A stretch of DNA of 64,000 bases from Rosa chinensis (lineage: Eukaryota; Streptophyta; Magnoliopsida; Rosales; Rosaceae): contig NC_037089.1 of NCBI RefSeq assembly GCF_002994745.2, positions 77,772,347 to 77,836,346 of the forward strand. The letters run 5' to 3'. The notes under the pieces are model-generated. The model did no database searches. It was not told where the DNA came from and saw only the letters and a program-made list of their open reading frames with translations. Shown one piece after another: positions 47,110 to 57,054 of this stretch (positions are counted from its first letter, which is position 1; each line of letters starts with the position of its first letter). Made by a program: the position numbers and the translations under genes.

Positions 47110-47332
47110 AACGTTGAGCCTGTGATGATAATGCAGAAGAACCAAAAGAGCAGTCAATCCAAGCATTTTAACTAGTTTAGGATTTTAAACAACAGTCTCT
47201 ATGGCAACTATACTATTCAGAGAGATCAATTGGTCCTATTGGTTTGAGAAAACTAAAATGTAGTTTTAGAGTGGCATTTGAGCACTTGCTAGTAGAGGTG
47301 CAGACAAATGTTCAGAGATGTTAACTGCTAAT
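47110..47332. other. Spacer
   Basis: Short unique-looking stretch between two insertions. Nothing recognised. Confidence 0.4.
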
Positions 47333-48880
47333 TGACAGGACCCGACCCAGGAATCACCCCAATTACCTGGATACGAGCATGCGGGGCCCACGTTAAGCGA
47401 AATCCTACCGAAAATTCGGCAGAACCTCCCCTAAATATGGGCTACCCAAAATTTCACAAACCTGGACATGATTACAACTTTAACTTCTACTCAACCTACT
47501 ATATCATATTTACAATCCAAGCACATATATTACATCCGGAAAGTTCAAATCCCAACATAACCTCCGTAAGCAACAACAAACCGAACAACAACATCCATCA
47601 AATTTAAAAGAAAAGATTTATCAGAGTGACACTAAAACTAAGCCGATATCATACAAGGTAGGTTAAGTAATAACCTACGGACAAAAACGGAAGCGCTGAT
47701 TTCCAAAGTCCTTGAGCCTGGACTCAATCTCGGCTAATCTGAAATCTGGACATTTGAAAACGAAGGGCCCAAGGGAAAACATATAAAATCCATTAGAGTG
47801 AGTGGACAAAACCGAACGAGAACCAGAATAATTTATGGTATGCTTCCCCATTTCTCTTTTTAACGAAACCATCATGCAGCGAGACTCTATGAAATTCCAA
47901 CTCAATCTTTTTCCAAGAAAACTCATTTGATGACTAGGAAGGACTGCTTCCTAGGCATCTCATGCCATCTGGGAGGGACTGCCACCAGATGACGCATCGG
48001 AAGGGACTGCCAACCGGATAGGAGCCGGTGATTAGTTGGGACTGCCAACTAGCCACAAGTAGTAGACGGGACTGCCGACTAACTACCTCATGTCATCTGG
48101 AAGGGACTGCCAACCAGATGACGCATCGGATGGGACTGCCAACCGAGCTGTAGTCTGGACGGGACTGCCGACCAGACTATTACCTAGAAGGGACTGCCAA
48201 CTAGGTAAGATACGCATGCGCCAAAACTGGCCTCCTTATCAACTGTTTCCTTTTTAATCATTTTCTTTCCATAAAATCACATTTACTCAAATAACAATCC
48301 ATTTCAAAATTTAATACCATGCTGCATGCATTATTTAAACAAAATAAAAGTCCACTCACTAGTGAGTCCCGCAGCTAACCCGGCTGCCTGCCTGTGTCCT
48401 CCTCGCTCGAGGGCTCGGTACGGCATGGTTAGAAGGAGAAGGAAGAGAGGATCACGCCGTGCCCAACCTTTCGTCCTGGAGTGGCCGGACGGCGACGGAA
48501 TCGCCGGAGAGAGAGAGCAGCGGCGAAAAAAAGAAAGGGGGGGGGGGGCTCGGGTTCGTCCCGTTCTCTCTCCTTCTTCTTTTTTTTTTTTTATATTCTT
48601 TTACCTTCTCTCTCTTCCCATCTGATTTTTAACCCCTCCTTACCACAAATAGAAGCTCACAAAAAGAAAACCATGCCAAAAATAGAAATTTCTATTTTTT
48701 GGTCATAACTTTTCCGATATAAATCCAATTTAAACAAACTACGTGTCCACGAACTCGATTTTTCGTATTCTACGACAATCTCAAAGAAATTTCCTAATTT
48801 ACCGGACTAAAGAAAAGTCACTTTTCGGTCAACCACGGTAAAAAGTAACTAGTAAAGACTTTAAGGTACGGGGCATTACA
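47333..48880 (-). mobile_element. Solo LTR, copy A (hairpin-array LTR family)
   Basis: Bounded TG...CA with a perfect 5-bp target duplication CTAAT at 47328-47332 and 48881-48885. On the minus strand it begins TGTAATGCCCCGTACC and ends GGTCGGGTCCTGTCA, a typical plant LTR layout. No second LTR, primer site or internal domain lies nearby, so it is a solo LTR left by recombination. It contains the hairpin array at 47934-48208. About 1.55 kb, shorter than copy B by about 0.8 kb in the part after 48420. Confidence 0.85.
47934..48208 (-). repeat. Nine-hairpin array sharing the core GGGACTGCC (copy A)
   Basis: GGGACTGCC occurs at 47975, 48003, 48038, 48068, 48103, 48132, 48161 and 48190, plus a variant AGGACTGCT at 47940: spacings of 28-35 bases. 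Each core sits at the centre of an inverted repeat with its own arms. Examples are CTAGGAA/TTCCTAG (47934-47954), CATCTGG/CCAGATG (47966-47991), TAGTTGG/CCAACTA, GTCATCTGG/CCAGATGAC, TAGTCTGG/CCAGACTA and TTACCTAG/CTAGGTAA. Hairpins 3, 5 and 7 are imperfect. Hairpins 2-3 and 6-7 look like copies of one two-hairpin unit. Function unknown. Confidence 0.9.
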
Positions 48881-48885
48881 CTAAT

Positions 48886-49128
48886 ATCAAAGTATCTACT
48901 TGGGAAACAAGAATTTTGGTATGTGATGAAAAACTGAAGCTGCTAAAATCTAAACAAATAGATCAGAAGACAACCCATGCTTTTAAAAAGGCCTTTCAGC
49001 AAACAAACAGACAAAATCATTAAGAAAAGGAAAAGTATAAACAAAAAAAAAATTAATTAGCTAAACCTGTTTTTCTGTCATAAATATTTGTGTAAACCTA
49101 TTTTTCTGTCATAAATATTTGTGTATCA
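48886..49128. other. Spacer downstream of the secreted-protein gene
   Basis: A two-copy tandem repeat of about 30 bases (tttttctgtcataaatattt) lies at 49070-49125. The rest probably forms the 3' UTR of the minus-strand gene. Confidence 0.5.
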
Positions 49129-49491
49129 TCAACTTGGCCATTCCCAACAGTGCCCTAATTCATCACATTGAATGTGCTTGTTGCAAGTGATCTCCATGCT
49201 TCTGGGAATGCCTGTCAACAAACAAAAATTACAGAGAATCAAGATGCATTAATTAAAAATTTAACAGAACAAGATTAATCATAATAATATAAGCTTGCTA
49301 GCCAAATGATTTGGTCATATACGTCCTTGTAAATCATCGCCGGTCTGGCGATTTGGAAAAGGACGATAATACACTTCGAATGTATTTGGAGTTGCAAAAA
49401 CATCACCATATTCATTATTGAATGGATTTGATGTCACAGCAGCAACTTGATCACCATAATAACCAATGGCATCATCATCTCTTAAAATATA

Positions 49492-51825
49492 TGACAGGAC
49501 CCGACCCAAGAACACCCCGTAGTCCTGGATATGAGCCTGCGGGGCCCACATTAAGCAAAATCCTACCGAAAAATTGGCAGAACCTCCCCTAAATATAGGC
49601 TACCCAAAAAGTTCACAAACCTGGACATGATTAAAACTTTAACTTCTACTCAACCCACAATACCATTTTTACATTCCAAGCACATATATTACATTCGGAA
49701 AGTTCAAATCCCAACATAACCTCCGTAAACAACATCAATCCGAACAAAAACATCCATCAAATTAAAAAGGGTTATCAGAGCAACACTAATAACTAAGCCG
49801 ATATCATACAAGGTAGGTTAAGTAATAACTTATGGACAAAACGAAAGCGCTGATTCCAAAGTCTCTAGAGCCTGGACATGATCTCGGCAAATCTGAAATC
49901 TGGGCATTTGAACGAATGGCCCAGGGGAAAACATATAAAATCCATTAGAGTGAGTGGACAAAACCGAAACAAAGTCTGAAACAATTTATGGAATGCTTCC
50001 CCATTTCTCTTTTCAACAAAACCAACATGCAGCGAGACTCCAAAAAAATTCCAACTCAATTCTTTTTCCAAGAAAACTCATTTGATGATTAGGAATGACT
50101 GCTCCCTAAGCATCTCATGCCATCTGGGAGGGACTGCCACCCAGATGTCGCATCGGATGAGACTGCCAACCGGAATAGGAGGCGGTGGTTAGATGGGACT
50201 GCCAACTAGCCACTGGTAGTAGACGGGACTGCCGACTAACTACCTCATGTCATCTGGAAGGGACTGCCAACCTGATGAAGCATCGGATGGGACTGCCAAC
50301 AGGGATGTAGTCTGGACCGGACTGCCGACCAGACTATTACCTAGGAGGGACTGCCAACTAGGTAAGATACGCATGCGCCAAAACTGGCCTCCTTGTCAAT
50401 TGCTTTCTTTTTAAATGCTTTACTTTCCACAGAGTCACAGTTTCTCAAATAATAAACGAATTGAAAACTTATTTCCATGCTGCATGCATTATTTAAACAA
50501 AATAAAAGTCCACTCACTAGTAAGTCCCGCAGCTAATCCTGCTGCCTGCCCGTGTCCTCCTCGCTCGAGGGCTCAGTACGTCCTGTCACAAGTTGCAGGA
50601 TATAATTAACCTCAATAAGAAATTAATCTAAGAGACAAAGCTTAATCCTTCGGAAATTAATACTCATTACTCATAAGAAATTTCCTCTAACAACCCATTC
50701 CTCAATTTAGGATTCAATTCTCGAATTCCAGAATTCCTTACAATCTCAATGCCCTCAAAACTCTTAACCATTCAACCGATTTTTATTTCGATTCCTCAAC
50801 CATAATTAACCACCACATCATAAAATAATTCCCTTTCCAAAATTTCCAATTCTTTCTTAATTTTCCCTTTTTAAACCACAATCTCCTCTCTAATTTCCCA
50901 ACAAAATAATTCAACAATAGCCTTTTACCAAGAGACTCAGCAACCCATAAAATTATAAACCATAATATTCAAAACAAACTTAACCAACATCAATTCTCCA
51001 AGAAATCTCAAAGCAAACAACCTCAAGCTTAAAACAAGTTCAAAATCATCTCAACAACACACCCATCAACTTCTAAACCTGCAATAACACCCAAAACCAA
51101 GCAGAAAATAGTCGAAATTTCAATAAAAAAAAAAATCAAGAACTCAGCTCACTGTTCACACTACTGTTCACCGTCAACCTCCACCTTGATTCTTCCTCCA
51201 CAGGCCAAAATAAGCTGCAAGGGATTAGGGATGAGGGTTAGCATCGTCCCAGCCACCAAAACCCCAAAGAAATCCGACCGGAACCGCCGGAAAACCGGAG
51301 ATCAAAGCAACCTCCGATTTTCCCTTTTCTTGAACTCCCTCACCGATTTCTTCTCAAATCAAGGCTACCCAAATTAGAAATCTTACCTTAGATGCAAGAG
51401 GAGGAAGAGAAGCTCCTCAAATGACCGGTGGTGCGGTTGGTGGTGGTGGTTTCGCCGGAAATGGGCTCCGGTTGTAGAAAAGAAAAGAGAAGGGAGGAGA
51501 GAAAAAAAAGAAAGAAGAAAGAAGGAGGGGGGGTGGAATCGGTCTGTCCCGATTTCTCTCTCTCTTTCTCCTTTAATTCCCACTTTCCTCTTAAAATAAT
51601 AATAAAATAAAAAAAAACCCCCCATGAATAGTAACTTCCCATTTTGGTCATAACTTTCCCGTAAAAACTCCGATTAAAACGAACTACGTGTCCACGAACT
51701 CGATTTTTCGTATTCTACGACATTCTCAAAGAAATTTCTTAATTTACCGGACTAAAGAAAAGTCACTTTCCGGTCAACCACGGTAAAAAGTAACTAGTAA
51801 AAACTTTAAGGTACGGGGCATTACA
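49492..51825 (-). mobile_element. Solo LTR, copy B (hairpin-array LTR family)
   Basis: TG...CA ends with a perfect 5-bp duplication ATATA (49487-49491 and 51826-51830). It begins, on the minus strand, TGTAATGCCCCGTACC. It shares most of its length with copy A but carries about 0.8 kb more after 50584. It sits inside the coding sequence of the secreted-protein gene. No internal retroelement domains remain. Confidence 0.87.
50089..50365 (-). repeat. Nine-hairpin array (copy B)
   Basis: Same order of hairpins as copy A, with more decay (several cores changed, for example gagactgcc and cggactgcc). The first hairpin reads TTAGG/CCTAA here against CTAGG/CCTAG in copies A and C, a change on both sides of the stem. 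Confidence 0.85.
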
Positions 51826-51932
51826 ATATATGTTGTAGGAAAACCAGTAAGTCTAGCACATGAACTTGGTGAAGGTGAAGCAACCAGAACAATCATGAAC
51901 AAAAATATCATAGCAAGTACTCGGACCTCCAT

Positions 51933-52990
51933 ATTAACTCTAGCCAGCCAACTATCTCTAACAACGAAAGAAAAAGGAATGATAAGGCTAGCTAGGTTGA
52001 GAGCAATTTAGACTTCTTAGACAGCACAAGAGACATTATATTGATTGAACGACATTGCAAGTGGCTGAAATCAGATACTAGGAATTGCTAAAGAATTAGG
52101 ACCATTTAACACAATTATACTCTCTTTTTTCAGCCTGGCACACAACAGTCCAGTCCCAAAAATTCCCAACCTCTGCCAAACCCTACAATCTATTAAAGAT
52201 AGGAAGTTTTTAAAAAGTAGATATCTTAAGGGGTTCAAACCGTAGATTACAGGGCTCAAACCACGAGCCTGACCACTTCACACAGAACCCTTATTGGTGA
52301 TTTGCTTGCGCACCAAATGTGTTTACCCTCTCTTCATCACTGATCAAGTAAAACCATATCCCTATTCACAGACACCATCTTTCATAAAAAATAAAGAGGC
52401 AAACCATACGGAATCACATATAATTTGCATTAACAAAATTCACTTTGCATTAACAGCAAAATGCAAGAAAGCAAATCTCATACAAGTAATGACTAAACAA
52501 GTAATGACTAAAGCTTTCAGTCCACAATGAATTAAATCAGAGATAATTTCTAGCAGATCATAACTGAAAACCTCAACATAAAATTGAATATAACAGTAAA
52601 ATGAAGAAGCCCAGAACAAAAACCAAGTAAAAAGAGGTTGGGAACATACCCAAGACGCGAACTTTCTGAGAACAGAGAAGAGAAAGCTCTGAGTTGAATT
52701 GAAATTCAGCACAATTCTGCTCGAACAGAACAATACTCACTTGAATAACCATGCCATTGAACTGGAAGCATCTGAGTTGAATCAGATTCAACGAGAGAGG
52801 AAGAGGAACGACTGAAGAGAGCCAAATTGAAATACCCAAAAAAAAAAAAAAAGCCCTAGATCTAGATCAACACAGTTGCCACCAAATTCTGCGATGCTCA
52901 ATTTGAGAACGAAGAGAAAGAGAAAGAGGGTTGCGGTAGAGATCGAACAGAGATTGAGGGAAAGAGGCTAGGGCTTTTTTATTAGAAAAT
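51933..52990. other. Upstream region of the secreted-protein gene; no other gene
   Basis: Contains direct short repeats caagtaatgactaa (52484-52511) and an A run at 52841. A Ser/Leu-rich minus-strand frame near 52573-52839 has no family features and is probably chance. Confidence 0.4.
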
Positions 52991-52999
52991 AGATATTGG

Positions 53000-53242
53000 G
53001 CTTATAGTTGTTCTCTCGTGCGACAACATTGTAGACGCAGTCGCCAAGTATTGAAAGTTTGCGACTGCAAACGTTCGCCAAAGAAAAATATTAAATATTG
53101 GCTACGCCATTGCCACAACATAGTAACTTAATCGCAAGTGTTGCGATGGCATAACTTTGCCGAAGAGAAAAGCCCATTTTTAGCGATGGAAAAAGGATGC
53201 CAATGCCAACTAGGGTAGCCATTGCAATTATTTTTTGTAATG
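53000..53242. mobile_element. Possible CACTA-type terminal fragment
   Basis: Repeated short motifs of gcgat/gccattgc/cgcca character in both orientations (for example tcgccaag, ttgcgactgc, gttgcgatggc, tagcgatgg), ending in attttttgtaatg, resemble the subterminal repeats and end of CACTA elements. No partner end was found, so this is tentative. Confidence 0.3.
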
Positions 53243-54140
53243 ATAATTTGAAAAGTAGGATCTAGGAGACTTAAAGTATTTCTTGAGGATTGCGGTAGCT
53301 AAAGGGAGAGATGACATATTCTCTTGTCAAAAAAAGTTTGTATCAGATCTCTTGGCAGAGATATGTATGTTGGATTGTTGTCCAATTGACAGTCCAATTG
53401 AACATAATCATAGACTGGCAGTATATCATGATCAGGTTCCAATTGATAAATCACAATATCAAAGTTTAGTTGGACGTCTAATTTATTTATCACACACTAG
53501 AGCATATATTACTTATGCAATTAGTGTTGTGAATGATTTTATGCACAATCGAAGTGAACAACACATGGAGGCAGTAGTAAAAAATTTGAGGTATTTCAGA
53601 ACCAGGAAAATGTTTGATGCTCTCTAAACATCAACATCAACATGTTGAGGTTAGTGGGTATACAGATGCAAATTGTGTTGGTTCTATCACACATAGAAAG
53701 TCTACGTCTCGGTACTTCACTTTTGTGGGAGAAAACTTGTTGCTTGGAGAAGTAAAAAGTAAAAAGTTGTTGCAAGACATAAGCTGAATATAAGGGTATG
53801 ATACATGGAGCGTGTGAGCTCTTATGGCCACTTAATGTACTTCAAGATTTGGGATTTAAGCCCAAGTCAGCTATGCAGTTATGTTGTGATAACAAATATG
53901 GAATTGAAGTATCTCGGAATCCTGTACAACATGATCATATGAAGCATGTGGAGGTCGATCAACATTTCATTAAAGAGAAATTGGATGCAAAGTTGATTGT
54001 CTTTCCTTTTGTTTTAACTAAGGAACAACTCGCAAATATACTAGCTTATTACAAAAGTTGTATCTGGCAAGGTGTTTCATGACTCATTAGGCAAGTTGGG
54101 TGTTATTTATGCCCCAATTTGAGATGAAGTGTTGGCTTGT
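53243..54140 (+). pseudogene. Ty1/copia fragment: end of reverse transcriptase and RNase H
   Basis: Translation in pieces gives VGRLIYLSHTRAYITYAISVV, then a frame change near 53610, VEVSGYTDANCVGSITHRKST, then EYKGMIHGACELLW and LCCDNKYGIEVSRNPVQHDHM and finally VEVDQHFIKEKLD. This is the 3' end of a copia pol, different from the element at 34-40 kb. An LTR-like tgttggcttgtgag follows at 54131. Stops and frameshifts throughout. Confidence 0.85.
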
Positions 54141-54745
54141 GAGACATTAATAAGAGAATATTTGAATCATTAATATGATTAATGGGAGAATATTTGATTC
54201 ATTAATAGGAGTAATAGAAAAATATTAGTAGCAGTTTCCTTTTCTTTTCTTTTCTTTTTTTAACAAATGGCTGGTGCGGCTGCCGTCAAGTTTTGATTAA
54301 TGAAACTGTCGAATACAAGGGGGGACATAGAACATAAACCCCTGATCACAATAAGTAACTAGAGAACAACCCGAAATGATATCATGAGTCTCTACAAAAT
54401 ACATGTATTCTAACAAGTACCAATTAACAAAGAGTGCATCATTGGCTACTCCATTTGCTTTGACACAACGGTGACATAACGGAAAGAACTCAATTACAAC
54501 GAAGCATAATTACCCATATCACAGCTTTCTTATTATGTTGCCGCCAGAAAATAAATCTGACGACACTTAGTTTCATTATGTCACTTAGTTTCATACATGC
54601 AGTAATTTCCTTATACTGACTTGTAGAGTTGTAGTAAAATGAGATGTATGGTACAATAGAATTGTATATAATCCCTTTACAAGTTGTGAATTATATTACA
54701 GAATATTTCACTCTCACTACTTTTCTTTCTCTTCTTTTTTTACTA
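54141..54745. other. Spacer, probably part of decayed transposon DNA
   Basis: A pyrimidine run of cttttcttttc type at 54238-54260 is followed by sequence with no recognisable coding content. Confidence 0.35.
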
Positions 54746-54802
54746 CAGTTTTTCATGTGCTCAATTGATCAAGGAAAATAATTGTACGAACGAAGATGAT
54801 TA

Positions 54803-55155
54803 GAGCATCTTTAGAAATACTAGCCATTTTTTAGTCAAATTTTAGCTAAAGTAGCTAAAAAGTCATTTTAGTTAGCCATTTTAGAATTACGTTTGCATCA
54901 ATGCTCTCTATTTTAGCTAGTTTTGAATTTATATTATTTTTTAAATGAATATTAAATAGTTTAAATGTATTTATAAATTACATAAAACAACTTAAAATGA
55001 ATGTTTTAAATTATAGAGAATTTCATCTCGCTCTCTATATTTAGGAGCTAGATAGCTAAAAGTTATAATAGAGAGCCACTCGCAGCTGCTAAAAATATAA
55101 AAAGCTAAACATGCTCTCCAAAATAGCTAAGGAGCTACAATAGAGAGTCTGCTAA
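54803..55155. mobile_element. Tourist-like MITE, copy 1 of a tandem pair
   Basis: Starts GAGCATCTTTAG right after TTA, and shares almost its whole length with copy 2, including an internal gaatttatattattttt and ctctctatatttaggagc. Its right end runs directly into copy 2 (gctaa then GAGCATC). Confidence 0.75.
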
Positions 55156-55535
55156 GAGCATCTTTAGCAATGCTAGCCATTTTTTAGTCAAAATAGCTCA
55201 AAATTCATTTTAGCTAGCCACTTTAGAAGTACATCCGCATCAATGCTCTCTATTTTAGTTAGTTTTGAATTTATATTATTTTTAAAATAAAGATTATATA
55301 GTTTAAATGTATTTATAAATTACATAAAATAACTTAAAATGAATGTTTTAAATTAGAGAGAGCCTCATCTCGCTCCTCGCTCTCTATATTTAGGAGCGAG
55401 ATAGCTAAAAGTTATAATAGAGAGCTAGTTAGGAGTCTGGTGCAGCTGCTAAAATAGATAAAAAGCTAAACATGCTCTCCAAAATAGCTAAAGAGCCAAA
55501 ATAGAGAGCCTGCTAAAAATGCTCTAAAGATGCTC
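55156..55535. mobile_element. Tourist-like MITE, copy 2 of a tandem pair
   Basis: Starts GAGCATCTTTAG and ends CTAAAGATGCTC, a 12-base perfect terminal inverted repeat, followed by TTA. The outer TTA on both sides of the pair fits the target preference of PIF/Harbinger-related MITEs. Confidence 0.8.
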
Positions 55536-55650
55536 TTAGTTAGTTTTCATGTCCTCTCGATGCCTTGTTTGATGTTGCTGTTATCTCTCTTATAATTTAT
55601 TTCAATACCTTGTCATTGAAGTGTGTTTCTTTTCTAAAAATAAAAGTGAG

Positions 55651-57054
55651 TGGCTTTATCAAAGACTCAAAGTTAAGACAATCGTTTGCAAATATAAAAT
55701 TAAAACTTTAAAATTAGAGTAAACAAACCTGAGTTCTTTGTTTACTTGTGTGAGGGCAATTTTGTGTTTTGGTTTTCCAGAAGCAATAGCCCTCTGGATT
55801 AGAGCGAAGACCAGGCCCAAAATCGATCGAAGACTTGACCCAGGAACGATTTTGTTGTGACTAGCTGGATGGTAATAGCAACGATTGGAATGATAACAGC
55901 AGCAATTCAAGTTATTTTCACGAGAACAACAGAGCTTCTAGGTGGATATGGTGTGGGAGCTAGATGTTTGGGAGTTTAGCAGAGCGAGAGTTCCAGCAAT
56001 GGCATGATTTCTGGGTTTTGGGTTAAGGTTGATTGGGAGGAATCGATGGCTAGAGGTTTAGAGATAGGGTTTGATCTCTTGCTTGATGTTTTTGGGTTGT
56101 TGTGATCTGGTTTCCAACAGCAGCAGACCAACTTTTTATAGCGAAGGTGGAAAAAGAAGGTTGGTGACAAGGGCTGAGGGTTTTTAGAGACCACTCTCAA
56201 TTTTGGGAAGATAAACTATGAAAGCTATGGAAATTTCTTTAAGCTAGGAGACTGAAGGACAGTGGCACATGTTTAGGGGTGATCCTCCAGAATTTGTGCA
56301 GCTGTGATCTTTTGAAGATTTTAGTTCCTCAATTTCTGGTATTGAAACTTGTGATCACAGAGTTAGAGGGCTATTGGAAATTGAAACAGGGATTGCTGGG
56401 CATATGAATCAAAGAGTTTCTCCATGGATTCTGGGTTCTTGCCAAAAATGGTGAAGCACCAATCCCAGCAGCAACTTTGACAACACGCGTTTCTGGTTTG
56501 GGGAAGAAGATGGTTCAACAGTCTTTGGGATAAAGGCTAATGTAATGGACATTGGGTGAGAGAATGGCTTTGGTGGGCTTTAAGCTTTGCTAGGCCTGCT
56601 TTCATCTCTCTACTAGCCATGTTAAGATTTTGGTTCATCAAGCATGAATTTTGGTTCCCAAGTCCAAAATTATCGATGGGTCTTATCATAACAATGGGCC
56701 TCACAGGATCCGTTACCTTCCACACCACATCCCGCAGTATAAGCCCCAAACGTAGCTTGGGCCTACGTGTATTGCGTGGTAATTAAGCGTGTCGGCTGCT
56801 TTGAAGAGGCACGTTAGTTGTTTGAGAATTTGGGCTTGTTGTATCTCTTGCTAACTAGAAGGCTTCCTTTTGGCATGAAATGAGCTTGCTTGAAGACCCA
56901 ACTAGATTACGAGGTTGATGACTCACCTTCTTCACGTGTCAGTTATTAAATTTGAACGGGTGGAAATTTGGGTGTCAACAACTTGTAAGAAAATTCAGTT
57001 TTTTAAGGAAAGGCTCCATGATTAAAGTTAAAATAATAATAATAATAAGGAGAC
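55651..57054. other. Unassigned, transposon-rich-looking spacer
   Basis: No intact gene. Sequence such as gggtgtcaaca (56970-56980) recalls an LTR terminus, but no matching start was found. A TAA microsatellite is at 57030-57050. Confidence 0.35.

Larger units (their letters stand above)
49129..51932 (-). pseudogene. Secreted Cys-containing small protein gene, split by a solo LTR
   Basis: On the minus strand an ATG at 51932 begins MEVRVLAMIFLFMIVLVAS, a signal peptide, and reads to 51826, where the solo LTR (49492-51825) is inserted. The frame resumes beyond it at 49486 (counting the ATATA duplication once) with LRDDDAIGYYGDQ, and runs to a GT donor at 49322. A second exon (49211-49129) after an AG acceptor ends MEITCNKHIQCDELGHCWEW then PS and stop. 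All parts keep one frame: 117 codons with no internal stop. Cys residues lie in SSCARL and in TCNKHIQC and GHCW. I do not recognise the family. Apart from the LTR it has no lesion, so the loss looks recent. Confidence 0.7.
54746..55650 (+). pseudogene. Relic 3' region of a second LysM gene, interrupted by MITEs
   Basis: 54746-54802 (tactacagtttttcatg ... gaagatgatta) and 55536-55650 (catgtcctctcgatgcctt ... tgtgtttcttttct) align end to end with 42076-42240, the 3' UTR of the LysM gene. Between them lie the MITEs at 54803-55535. No LysM coding exon remains upstream, where copia-type debris is found instead. Confidence 0.7.

Noticed and set aside
47934..48208. Possible CRISPR-like array (regular 9-base core, varying sequence between)
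   Set aside because: The variable parts are not spacers: each pairs with itself around the core, the core is too short, the host is a plant, and the array sits inside an LTR.
48326..48708. Basic frames in solo LTR copy A
   Set aside because: They are inside the LTR and broken in copy B, so not conserved as coding.
47333..51825. One LTR retrotransposon with copies A and B as its two LTRs
   Set aside because: Each copy has its own perfect 5-bp duplication, and the DNA between them is the 3' part of a host gene.
52573..52839. Minus-strand Leu/Ser-rich frame
   Set aside because: No ATG-based start context, no homology that I recognise, and AT-rich upstream DNA.
53000..53242. A full CACTA transposon
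   Set aside because: Only subterminal-like motifs and one possible end are visible; no partner end or transposase, so kept only as a tentative fragment.
55659..56200. Two minus-strand frames of 74-83 codons
   Set aside because: No recognisable domains; the surrounding DNA is transposon debris.
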